Below, piece by piece: positions 1 through 5,396 of a stretch of DNA of 6,898 nt. The notes beneath the pieces are model-generated. The model was not told the origin of the DNA. It ran no database searches and saw nothing but the letters and a program-made list of their open reading frames with translations. The position numbers were made by a program, and so were the translations under genes. Origin of the DNA: Bacillota bacterium (GTDB lineage Bacteria; Bacillota; Dethiobacteria; DTU022; JAAZDU01); contig JAAZDU010000309.1 in NCBI GenBank assembly GCA_012512665.1, forward strand, positions 1 to 6,898. The letters are read 5' to 3'. How positions within the stretch are numbered: position 1 is the stretch's first letter; every line of letters begins with the position of its first letter.

Positions 1-219
1 CAGTATCCTGTTTTTAATGGCCGTATCCTCGCCCCCCACCGCCGCCAGGCGCACACCCTCCCTGGCCGCACTTGTCATGAGGATTTGGCTGGTAAGGATA
101 AAAGCAAACTGAAGCAGGCCAAGAATTAAAAGCAGCAGGACGGGCAGTATAAGGGCAAATTCCACAAGGGACTGGCCTTCTTCGTATTTCTTTAAAAAAT
201 AAGCGGGCAAAACGTTCAC
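1..219 (-). CDS. tadE: TadE-like pseudopilin, N-terminal part (runs off window)
   Basis: The first 73 codons are visible, and the frame stays open to the window edge. A short charged leader (VNVLPAYFLKKYEEG) is followed by QSLVEF and a hydrophobic segment of about 20 residues, then AAREGVRLAAVGG. This matches TadE/TadF pseudopilins, which the prepilin peptidase cuts after the Gly of a G/XXXXEF site: here Gly15, with Glu at +5 and Phe at +6. These minor pseudopilins support Flp pilus assembly at the membrane. The gene follows another tadE-like gene by 28 nt in the same operon. The start is ambiguous. GTG at 219 lies inside the best Shine-Dalgarno match (AAGGTGA, 222-216), whereas TTG at 210-208 sits 5 nt after it and would give a product three residues shorter. 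The family call is firm; the exact start is not. Confidence 0.85.
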   Translation of the reverse strand, partial: MNVLPAYFLKKYEEGQSLVEFALILPVLLLLILGLLQFAFILTSQILMTSAAREGVRLAAVGGEDTAIKNRIL

Positions 220-247
220 CTTACCTTATCATAATATCGGGACCAGT

Positions 248-691
248 TTATTCTGCCTGATAGCGCATTGATGCTCTGGCAGCTATAGGAAAAATACTCT
301 CTTGCCCTCCTAGCAAGGGGGCAACCACATCCACCAGTGCGGGCACATAAACTTCAATCTGATCACCGGGTATTCGCAAGTCTTCTGAAGGGGTAATTGT
401 CACAGATCTTTCCGGGTCACTGTCCCTGCTTAAAAAGGTTACTGTATCCAACGTATAATGTATCTTTGTTATAATCTCTGCATCGGTTTTACCAACTGAG
501 GCCATTCTCGCCCCTTCCCTGGCAGCGGCAGTAACATTAACATGGCAGAAAAAAACAATGCCAAACTGAATAACGCCAAGCAGTATAAGGACGACGATGG
601 GCAGCACCAGAGCCATTTCCACCATGGACTGTCCCTTGTCGTTGGTTAATTTTCTTTTACCATGCGGAACAAAGCGCTTCAAACCTTTCAC
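248..691 (-). CDS. tadE: TadE-like pseudopilin (TadE/TadG family)
   Basis: A complete protein of 147 residues. A basic leader ends in DKG, then QSMVEM follows, with Gly20 as the predicted cleavage site and Glu25 at +5. A transmembrane helix spans about residues 26-48 (ALVLPIVVLILLGVIQFGIVFF), and TAAAREGARMASVG follows, the family's usual motif after the helix. The remaining 80 or so residues would lie outside the membrane and resemble the C-terminal part of TadE proteins. It starts 6 nt after the prepilin peptidase stop codon, so translation is probably coupled. GTG at 691 overlaps the only SD-like sequence (AGGTGA, 693-688); TTG at 682-680, codon 4, is 5 nt downstream of it and is a credible alternative. 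The TadE fold is well supported, but which of TadE, TadF or TadG it best matches cannot be settled by eye. Confidence 0.88.
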   Translation of the reverse strand: MKGLKRFVPHGKRKLTNDKGQSMVEMALVLPIVVLILLGVIQFGIVFFCHVNVTAAAREGARMASVGKTDAEIITKIHYTLDTVTFLSRDSDPERSVTITPSEDLRIPGDQIEVYVPALVDVVAPLLGGQESIFPIAARASMRYQAE

Positions 692-697
692 CTACAA

Positions 698-1300
698 TTA
701 AAAGAAGTTAAAAGAAAACCACTGCACGCCCAGGTTGCTCAAGACGAGAAGCGTGCCCAGGGTGATAGCCACCCCGTAGGGCAGGACGATCTTTTTCTCC
801 TCCCGGCTTTCCTGCGGCACCTGGAAAAACTGCGCCAGCTGGAACAGGTAGGGGTTGCGAAAGCGAAAAGACAGCATTTGTAAAAAGGGAACGGCCAGCA
901 TGCCCAGCACCTTCTTCATGGTCTTTAATAACCGCCCGTTTATAATAAGCACGATGACAGCCAGTATACCCCCGCAGAGGGCGGTGAAAACCGCCGCCTG
1001 GAAGACAAAGGCGGCGCCTTTAACGGCCCCGATGGCCCCCATCAGCTTCACGTCCCCGCCGCCCATGCCCCCCAGGGCAAAGGGGATAAAGAAGATAGCC
1101 GCGCCTAAAAGCAAACCCTTTATGCTGAAAAGAAAGCCGCCCAGACCGCCTGAAAAAGTATAATATGCTAAACCCCAGATCATCACCGGGAAGGTGAGGA
1201 AGTTGGGGATTTTTTTCCTGGTTAAGTCAAAATACAAGGAAAGTATTAATAATATGATTAAGATAAGGCCGTTAAATGAGAAAACCATTGTTTGTTTCAC
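698..1300 (-). CDS. tadV: Prepilin peptidase, TadV/CpaA type (peptidase family A24)
   Basis: A polytopic membrane aspartyl protease of 200 residues that removes the leaders of Flp pilins and TadE-like pseudopilins at the cytoplasmic face. The two catalytic aspartates of family A24 are visible: Asp25 in YFDLTRKKIPN and Asp83 in GMGGGDVKLMGAIG, the latter matching the GxGD signature. Several hydrophobic helices flank these motifs. The N-terminal methyltransferase domain of PilD-type enzymes is absent, as is usual for the Tad branch. A C-terminal extension of about 60 residues ends in a further hydrophobic segment. The gene lies between the second flp gene, whose stop is 4 nt upstream, and the tadE genes, so its four likely substrates are its neighbours. 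GTG 1300 is only 1 nt from the SD (AGGAG, 1306-1302). ATG 1288-1286 is 13 nt away and could be the real start, giving 196 residues. Confidence 0.93.
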   Translation of the reverse strand: MKQTMVFSFNGLILIILLILSLYFDLTRKKIPNFLTFPVMIWGLAYYTFSGGLGGFLFSIKGLLLGAAIFFIPFALGGMGGGDVKLMGAIGAVKGAAFVFQAAVFTALCGGILAVIVLIINGRLLKTMKKVLGMLAVPFLQMLSFRFRNPYLFQLAQFFQVPQESREEKKIVLPYGVAITLGTLLVLSNLGVQWFSFNFF

Positions 1301-1304
1301 ACTC

Positions 1305-1469
1305 CTAAAAGGAAGTAGATACGCTCTTAAAAAAACCTGCCACCGATTCGCCTATACCCGGCAGGACGGCTGCCACCAGCAGGGCTATTAAGACCAGCAG
1401 CAGGGCGTACTCCGTCATGACTGCGCCGTTTTCATTAAAAAGTATTCTTACACCTTTCATCAATTTCAT
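1305..1469 (-). CDS. flp: Flp/Fap-type pilin precursor (second copy)
   Basis: A small gene of 54 codons. The leader MKLMKGVRILFNENG is followed by AVMTEYALLL. This is the Flp pilin signature G/XXXXEY, with predicted cleavage after Gly15, Glu20 at +5 and Tyr21 at +6. The mature peptide would be 39 residues: one long hydrophobic helix (ALLLVLIALLVAAVL), then a short tail with PGIGESVAGFFKSVSTSF. The start ATG 1469-1467 is preceded by AAGGAG about 10 nt upstream; a second in-frame ATG lies three codons later. It lies just upstream of the prepilin peptidase gene and downstream of another flp gene, from which it differs strongly outside the processing site. It may be a minor or alternative pilin, but the sequence does not show which copy is the main subunit. 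Confidence 0.9.
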   Translation of the reverse strand: MKLMKGVRILFNENGAVMTEYALLLVLIALLVAAVLPGIGESVAGFFKSVSTSF

Positions 1470-1510
1470 CAAACCTTATCTCCTTGCAGTTTTTTGTATA
1501 ATCGAAAAGG

Positions 1511-1545
1511 TGGTAGGTGCCTGTTTTTATGACAGGCACCTACCA
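1511..1545 (-). terminator. Perfect 14-bp hairpin between the two flp genes (attenuator or REP-like palindrome)
   Basis: Arms 1511-1524 and 1532-1545 are perfectly complementary (TGGTAGGTGCCTGT and its inverse) around a 7-nt loop. The hairpin lies 13 nt after the stop codon of the first flp gene. On the minus strand the stem is followed by CCTTTTCG, only four Ts, so it is a weak or partial intrinsic terminator at best. It could lower expression of downstream genes relative to the first pilin, or protect the pilin mRNA 3' end. The GGTGCCTGT/ACAGGCACC core also resembles dispersed REP-type palindromes. The hairpin itself is certain; its function is inferred. Confidence 0.6.
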
Positions 1546-1558
1546 TAACTATCACTAA

Positions 1559-1747
1559 TTAACTTCCGCTTCCACTGCTCTCTTCTACTAAATCTTCTGC
1601 TACATTATTAAATAATGTACTAAGATTAGTACCTACTAATTTTATTGCCGTAATAGCCGCAACAGCTATCAAAGCCACCAGCAAGCCGTACTCCACCATG
1701 GTTGCACCGTCGTCGTCTCTGACCAGTCTCCTTAAAGTTTCCATCAT
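1559..1747 (-). CDS. flp: Flp/Fap-type pilin precursor (first gene of the tad operon)
   Basis: A 62-residue precursor with leader MMETLRRLVRDDDG, cleavage after Gly14, then ATMVEYGLLVALIAV. Glu at +5 and Tyr at +6 fit the Flp consensus. A single hydrophobic helix follows, then an acidic tail ending in EESSGSGS, which makes the mature peptide 48 residues against 39 for the other copy. An upstream ATG at 1768 is in frame, but a strong SD (AAGGAGG) falls inside that extension. It lies 9 nt before ATG 1747-1745, which I therefore choose; a second ATG follows immediately. As the first gene, with the best ribosome binding site and a hairpin after it, it is the likely major subunit. It would be exported, processed by the adjacent TadV-like peptidase and assembled into a thin pilus. 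Confidence 0.92.
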   Translation of the reverse strand: MMETLRRLVRDDDGATMVEYGLLVALIAVAAITAIKLVGTNLSTLFNNVAEDLVEESSGSGS

Positions 1748-1768
1748 TTTACTCTTCCTCCTTAACAT

Positions 1769-1904
1769 TGTTTTAGAATTTAATTACTCCCACTTTTTAG
1801 AAACCTGTACTATTACTCAACCAACTCCGCCCTTCCTATCCTCCGCCTACCTAAACACGCACTTCCCAGTAAAAAAGCAACACCTCCCTCAAAAGCAATC
1901 CTTA
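1769..1904 (-). other. Untranslated leader between the structured RNA and the first flp gene
   Basis: This stretch carries no convincing ORF on either strand. Read on the minus strand it is purine-rich (AGGCGGAGGATAGGAAGGGCGGAG and similar) and then turns AT-rich before the flp start. I see no clear sigma-A promoter with good spacing and no T-tracted hairpin, so there is no visible terminator separating the upstream RNA element from the pilin gene. It is therefore compatible with a long 5' UTR. Confidence 0.4.
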
Positions 1905-2166
1905 TGATGTTAATAACAGTCCGTTTTTAGCTGGCTCACCTGTAGTGTACCTGCTACGCCTCTCCTGCGCATCGGCAATAGGTCTACATTTTCAGTGTCA
2001 ATATTTCCTATCTTTACCTACTGCTAAAGTAGTAGCTGCCGCCTGGCGGTGCAGAGCCGCCACCTCTTTTAGCAGCACAGCTAAATTTCCATCTTATCCA
2101 CCTGCCGCTAGGGCTTGTCCTCCTGCGGCTATTATCATTTTACAGGGCCTGTCATTTTTTACATCA
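1905..2166 (-). ncRNA. Candidate structured RNA of unassigned family (pilin-operon leader or separate ncRNA)
   Basis: The ends pair: 2166-2161 with 1910-1905 (6 bp), then after an A-rich internal loop 2156-2149 with 1919-1912 (8 bp). Inside lie stems 2129-2125/2108-2104, 2083-2078/2038-2033 extended by 2075-2072/2042-2039, 2061-2057/2049-2045, 2032-2028/2022-2018, 2011-2007/1982-1978 and 1971-1967/1959-1955. Where pairing needs wobbles (closing helix, the 2072 extension, the 1955 stem), they are G-U on the minus strand and A-C mismatches on the plus strand, so the RNA is read toward the flp genes. A possible weak promoter is TATACT at 2202-2197. I do not recognise cobalamin, lysine, T-box, RNase P, 6S or tmRNA signatures. 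Overlapping short ORFs show no protein-like features. Confidence 0.5.
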
Positions 2167-2411
2167 CCAAATAGTCTAAAATTTGCATGGTAAAAAAGTA
2201 TACTCTTTTCTTCCCTTTTTGCAGCCTGGCCAGAGGGGCGCTGTGCCGGCCGCAGTTTTGAATAAACATCAGAAATACAGGCTGAATTTCTAAATCACAC
2301 TTTAGTAGTAGATGAAACTACTCTTTTGACCGATGCGTTTTTTGTCTTTAAGTAATAGTCTTAATTTAGCTCTTATAAGTATAAGGGAAGTTTTTAAAAA
2401 GGAGTGATGTG
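2167..2411. other. Divergent intergenic region, promoters not resolved
   Basis: About 245 nt without a supported gene. Minus-strand TATACT at 2202-2197 could be the -10 box for the structured RNA, with only a poor -35 (CTGCAA) 17 nt upstream. On the plus strand TTGACC at 2326-2331 is a good -35, but the hexamer 17 nt later (TAAGTA) is weak; TATAAG at 2374-2379 is a better -10 without a partner. Two short inverted repeats occur: AGAAAT/ATTTCT (2271-2276, 2286-2291) and AGTAGT/ACTACT (2304-2309, 2317-2322, followed by CTTTTG). A GC-rich patch around 2225-2255 contains the palindrome CTGGCCAG. Confidence 0.35.
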
Positions 2412-2468
2412 CCTTAAACAAGATGGCCGTAAGCATAGGTAACAAATATGGTCAACTGACTTGAAAGG
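2412..2468 (+). promoter_or_regulatory. Nested stem element in the leader of the surface-protein operon
   Basis: Three stacked helices can form: CCTT 2412-2415 with AAGG 2465-2468, CAAG 2419-2422 with CTTG 2460-2463, and an 8-bp stem TGGCCGTA 2424-2431 with TATGGTCA 2447-2454 that includes two G-U pairs. The outermost pairing would cover part of the SD AGGAGG at 2466-2471, so the element could control translation of whatever starts after it. No riboswitch family is recognised. The stems are short, so folding alone is weak evidence. Confidence 0.35.
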
Positions 2469-2475
2469 AGGTATC

Positions 2476-2568
2476 TTGAGTATCTTTAAGTCATTGGATT
2501 TTACAAACAAAATAATAAAAAAAAGGAAGGAGGAGATTAATGCATGGGTTATAAAGGGAAGCGTTTAA
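2476..2568 (+). CDS. Possible 30-residue leader ORF
   Basis: TTG 2476-2478 sits 4 nt after an excellent SD (AGGAGG, 2466-2471) that serves no other visible start. The frame runs 30 codons, encoding a lysine-rich peptide (SIFKSLDFTNKIIKKRKEE followed by INAWVIKGSV), and ends at 2568, overlapping the first 25 nt of the secreted-protein gene in another frame. It covers that gene's own SD (GGAAGGAGGAG, 2525-2535), so its translation could affect initiation there. It matches no family I know. It may equally be a chance ORF behind a fortuitous purine tract. Confidence 0.25.
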   Translation: MSIFKSLDFTNKIIKKRKEEINAWVIKGSV

Positions 2569-3587
2569 CTGCTGCAATATCGATACTGTTAATAATGTCA
2601 ATGCTGCTTCCGACAGGAATTGCTGGCGCAAGCGGCTGGCCATCAGAACCCACTTTTGACGCTGACACATTATACCTTTTCCAGGAAGGCGATTTTTCTT
2701 ATTTTGGATCAACTAATAATCATACTTTTATTCCTGCCTTTTGGTTTGACGACAGCGGGGACCTTTTTGTTGCCGTCGCTGCTCATTTTCAGAAAACCCC
2801 CGATGAAAGCAAGCTCGATTTAAATGGAAAAGGGTACAAGAGCTATACATCATATGGAGTAAATTCAAAGTTGCTTGTCAGCTCTAACAATTATCCTGAC
2901 TTTGAAGGATTGGCAAGCGAATATGTAAAACACGGAACCGAACACAGCCACTGGATAATTATTAACTTTGGTCAAGCGTCATTTGAAGAATTGTGTGAAA
3001 AATTTCAAATCACAGTTGACCTCGGCGCCGGGGGACATAATATCAATGATGATGGGATTGTTAGTATTAAAATAGAATACTACACCCTCTCGCTGGTGGC
3101 TAACCCCGAAGAAGGCGGAACCGTATCCGGCGGCGGCAGCTATGAAGAAAACGATGCGGTAACTGTTACGGCTGCGGCTAATGGAGGTTATAAGTTCGTT
3201 AACTGGACCGATGAGGAGGGCTATATATTAAGCGATGAAGCAACATTCACCTACACTATGCCTGATTACGATATGACGCTTACCGCTAACTTCGCAGGGA
3301 TTTCCCTTACCAAGAGTGGCCCGCAAGAAGCACGGGCTGGCGATACTATCGAATATGTCTTTACCGTAAAAAATATCGGTGGGGTAAATCTTCATGATAT
3401 AAGCATCACAGATATTTTCTTTGGCGAAGACTGGTCCTACGAAATAGGGTACTTAGCTGCCGGTGCATCAACTGGAGAAATTAAAATTAGTTACGAAATT
3501 CCTGCCGACCAAGAGCCTGGTGAAATGTCTAACACAGCAACGGCAACCGGCAAGTTCTACCGGTGGGGGGGGTGGCTGAATAAATGA
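2544..3587 (+). CDS. Secreted surface protein with divergent InlB-type repeat and DUF11 domain
   Basis: A 347-residue protein with a classical signal peptide (residues 1 to about 29, ending GIAGA). Residues 30-178 form an N-terminal region I do not recognise, with aromatic and acidic stretches. Residues 180-250 (VANPEEGGTVSGGGSYEENDAVTVTA, ending MTLTANF) match the divergent InlB B-repeat/bacterial repeat fold. Residues 253-335 match a DUF11-type beta-sandwich (LTKSGPQEARAGDTIEYVFTVKN, ending SNTATATG). The protein ends soon after this with no LPXTG motif and no membrane anchor, so it is probably released or held non-covalently, perhaps by the next gene's product, which carries a related DUF11 domain. 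The start ATG 2544 follows GGAAGGAGGAG by a slightly long spacer. The stop overlaps the next start (ATGA). The surface location is well supported; the ligand is unknown. Confidence 0.8.
   Translation: MGYKGKRLTAAISILLIMSMLLPTGIAGASGWPSEPTFDADTLYLFQEGDFSYFGSTNNHTFIPAFWFDDSGDLFVAVAAHFQKTPDESKLDLNGKGYKSYTSYGVNSKLLVSSNNYPDFEGLASEYVKHGTEHSHWIIINFGQASFEELCEKFQITVDLGAGGHNINDDGIVSIKIEYYTLSLVANPEEGGTVSGGGSYEENDAVTVTAAANGGYKFVNWTDEEGYILSDEATFTYTMPDYDMTLTANFAGISLTKSGPQEARAGDTIEYVFTVKNIGGVNLHDISITDIFFGEDWSYEIGYLAAGASTGEIKISYEIPADQEPGEMSNTATATGKFYRWGGWLNK
3565..3575 (+). promoter_or_regulatory. G8 tract acting as ribosome binding site for the LPRTG gene
   Basis: A run of eight G (3565-3572) followed by TGG lies inside the last codons of the upstream gene, 8 nt before ATG 3584. 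No other SD-like sequence precedes that start, so the run probably pairs with the anti-SD. A one-base change in tract length would alter only the last few residues of the upstream protein (all three frames stop by 3587) and the SD spacing of the next gene. Confidence 0.5.
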
Positions 3588-4669
3588 AAACTATTCTGCG
3601 AAATAAGCTGCCGATAATGTCACTCATAATGGTAGCACTCATGCTGTCAACCGCTGCCTGCGTTTTAAATATCAACGCAGGAGCGGCGATGGCTGAAAGC
3701 TCTGCTGATAACAATTACTACGATTATTACATCGGAGAGGTTTCAGACAGCGATGAACATGTTGTTACGATCCTTCAACCTGATGTACCTGTTAAACCCG
3801 ATATCAGTATTACCAAGACGGTATCTCCTACCTCCGCTTATCGCGGCGATACGGTAACTTACACGATAACTGTGGAAAACACCGGAAAAGTTGATCTAAG
3901 CAGTGTAAACGTAGTTGATGAGATGCTGGGCATTGATGAGAATATCGGGTGGCTTAGAGTTGGAGAAAAACACGTCATAAGCGAAACGTATATAATACCA
4001 TCCGACGCTTCATACGGGGAGCTAACCAATAAGGCTACTGTTACGGATGCTGAAGAGGGTTTAGAAAAATCTGCCTCGGCTACAGTCAACATTACGCGCC
4101 GGAGCAGCACTACAACCGACCCCGACCCGAGCCCGATCAAGATAACCTTTAAAAAGGTTCTCTATGATGCTGAGGAAAAGATCGTTGACAGCAGCAGCGA
4201 GCATTTCACCGTGGAAGTAAGCGGCCCGGGAGGCTATTATTCAAAGCAGACCTTTAGCGTAGACAACCCCAAGGTACTGAGCGGATTGCTGCCCGGAAAC
4301 TATACCTTTGTCGAAGTGGAAAAAGAAGGTTACGAATTCGTCTCCATCAGCCAGAAAGAAGCTTCCCTGTGCTCAGGTGACAGCATAACAATCACAGTGA
4401 CAAACCAGGAAGAAACTGTGATTGAGCTGCCTCCTGAAGAGCCGGAAGTAGAGCCGGAACCGGAACCTGAACCCGAACCGGAACCGGAACCTGAACCCGA
4501 ACCGGAACCGGAACCTGAAGAAGAGGTTGTTATAGAGCCTGAAAAACCCGAGGTGCCTCCCCTTCCCAGGACTGGTGGATATGAGGCTCTGGCCGTAGGA
4601 CTGGGAGCACTGTTGACAGGGACAGGTATCTTTCTGAAAAAAGGCAGAGGAAAAAGGACAGACAAATAA
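3584..4669 (+). CDS. LPRTG-anchored cell-wall protein with DUF11 and CnaB-like domains
   Basis: A 361-residue sortase substrate. The signal peptide covers residues 1 to about 37, ending AGAAMA. Residues 73-172 are a DUF11-type domain related to that of the upstream gene. Residues 185-277 look like a SpaA/CnaB prealbumin-like domain: a Lys in TFKKV (190-191), Glu244 in YTFVEVEKEGYE, and Asn274 in ITVTNQ sit where such domains form an internal Lys-Asn isopeptide bond. A Pro-Glu stalk (about 288-312) follows, then the sorting signal LPRTG (327-331), a hydrophobic helix (333-350) and the basic tail KKGRGKR. The domains project from the peptidoglycan once a sortase cleaves between Thr330 and Gly331, and the sortase gene follows directly. 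The start overlaps the preceding stop by ATGA. Its role is probably adhesion or surface structure; the binding partner is unknown. Confidence 0.88.
   Translation: MKTILRNKLPIMSLIMVALMLSTAACVLNINAGAAMAESSADNNYYDYYIGEVSDSDEHVVTILQPDVPVKPDISITKTVSPTSAYRGDTVTYTITVENTGKVDLSSVNVVDEMLGIDENIGWLRVGEKHVISETYIIPSDASYGELTNKATVTDAEEGLEKSASATVNITRRSSTTTDPDPSPIKITFKKVLYDAEEKIVDSSSEHFTVEVSGPGGYYSKQTFSVDNPKVLSGLLPGNYTFVEVEKEGYEFVSISQKEASLCSGDSITITVTNQEETVIELPPEEPEVEPEPEPEPEPEPEPEPEPEPEPEEEVVIEPEKPEVPPLPRTGGYEALAVGLGALLTGTGIFLKKGRGKRTDK
4454..4519 (+). repeat. 24-bp tandem repeat encoding the Pro-Glu stalk
   Basis: Units 4454-4477 and 4478-4501 are identical, and 4502-4519 repeats the first 18 nt, giving 2.75 copies. 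Each unit encodes four Pro-Glu pairs, with proline codons in the order CCG, CCG, CCT, CCC and GAA throughout. The exact codon-level identity shows recent expansion by slippage or recombination. The repeat lies in the rigid spacer that spans the cell wall. Confidence 0.9.
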
Positions 4670-5359
4670 ATGGACCGTAAGAAAAAAAGGGCTAAAGAAC
4701 TTAAAAGGACAAAGCGTTCTCTAATAGGGACATTGCTTATCCTGGCCGGGGTTTCTCTGGCCCTTTTCCCTCTTTTAACCAATGTTTACAGCAGTTATTT
4801 CCTGGCAGAAGCGGTAGAAGAAGAGGTTAAAGAACAGCTAACGGCAGAAGCGGAAAGCTTGTCCCCCGCTGTTACCTACCCCGAAGAAATAGAAGAAGAG
4901 GTATTTGAAGATACTCAACCTGAAGAGTACCCCAAGAAGCTGGTTGAAGGCAAAGCAACCTTGCACATCGCCGCGCTGGAGTTGATGGTGGATGTAGGCT
5001 ACGGGGTGGAGCCAGCAGACCTGCGCAAGGGCCCTGGTTTTTACCCCCAGAGCGGCTACCCAGACACAGGCAACGTGGCCATTGCCGGACACCGTACCAC
5101 TTACGGAGCACCTTTCCGGCACGTAGATAAGCTCAAGCAGGGGGACAAACTGCTCCTTTACTACAACGAAACCATCTACACCTACCAGGTGGACGATGTC
5201 TTTGAGATTGATGACCGGGACTGGAGCGTCATCGATCCCACGGAGAAGCCGGCCCTTACCCTTACCACCTGCCACCCTCCGGGGTGGGCAACCCAGCGCC
5301 TGGTGGTGCGGGCCTACTTGGTAGACCGGCAAACCGTGGAGAAACAGCAAAACCCCTAA
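4670..5359 (+). CDS. Sortase (class D/E-like transpeptidase)
   Basis: A 229-residue membrane-anchored cysteine transpeptidase that cleaves the sorting motif of surface proteins and attaches them to peptidoglycan. A basic N-terminus precedes one transmembrane helix (about 17-42), an acidic linker follows (48-90), and the sortase domain covers 96-222. The catalytic residues are visible: His141 in AIAGHRTTYGAPF, Cys201 in TLTTC and Arg210 in TQRLVVRAYLV. GPGFYPQSGYPDTGN is typical of sortases of the D/E groups, but the class cannot be fixed by eye. The ATG directly abuts the stop codon of the LPRTG protein (TAAATG), so the two are translationally coupled and enzyme and substrate are co-produced. 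Its stop codon lies inside the following terminator hairpin. Confidence 0.93.
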   Translation: MDRKKKRAKELKRTKRSLIGTLLILAGVSLALFPLLTNVYSSYFLAEAVEEEVKEQLTAEAESLSPAVTYPEEIEEEVFEDTQPEEYPKKLVEGKATLHIAALELMVDVGYGVEPADLRKGPGFYPQSGYPDTGNVAIAGHRTTYGAPFRHVDKLKQGDKLLLYYNETIYTYQVDDVFEIDDRDWSVIDPTEKPALTLTTCHPPGWATQRLVVRAYLVDRQTVEKQQNP

Positions 5360-5374
5360 AATAAGGGGTTTTTT
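5349..5374 (+). terminator. Intrinsic terminator after the sortase gene
   Basis: AAAACCCCT (5349-5357) pairs with the mirrored arm 5364-5372 around a 6-nt loop, and T continues to 5374. The sortase stop codon TAA (5357-5359) lies at the stem-loop boundary. Because the stem is A/T-flanked on both sides it may also stop minus-strand transcripts from the convergent gene, though with only four Ts. Confidence 0.8.
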
Positions 5375-5396
5375 ACTTAATAATCTGTCAAGAATC

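Noticed and set aside
1945..2193. 82-codon plus-strand ORF inside the non-coding region
   Set aside because: It has no SD, an unlikely composition (Cys, Ala and Ser-rich) and overlaps the paired arms of the structured RNA on the opposite strand.
2407..2442. 11-codon ATG ORF in the leader
   Set aside because: Its SD is only about 2 nt from the ATG and the peptide shows no feature; the region is better explained by the stem element.
3560..3590. Frameshift splitting one large gene into two at the G8 run
   Set aside because: All three frames stop by 3587 whichever way the run slips, and the second gene has its own signal peptide, so these are two genes.
3584..3700. Lipobox-like STAAC in the signal peptide of the LPRTG protein
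   Set aside because: The -3 residue is Thr rather than Leu, Val or Ile, and a normal signal peptidase I site (AMA) follows; the C-terminal LPRTG already gives an anchor.
4454..4519. CRISPR-like repeat
   Set aside because: The units are directly adjacent without spacers and lie within a coding stalk.
4330..4782. 150-codon minus-strand ORF with a Gly-Ser repeat
   Set aside because: It is the antisense shadow of the Pro-Glu stalk; the plus-strand frame has clear domains and a sorting signal.
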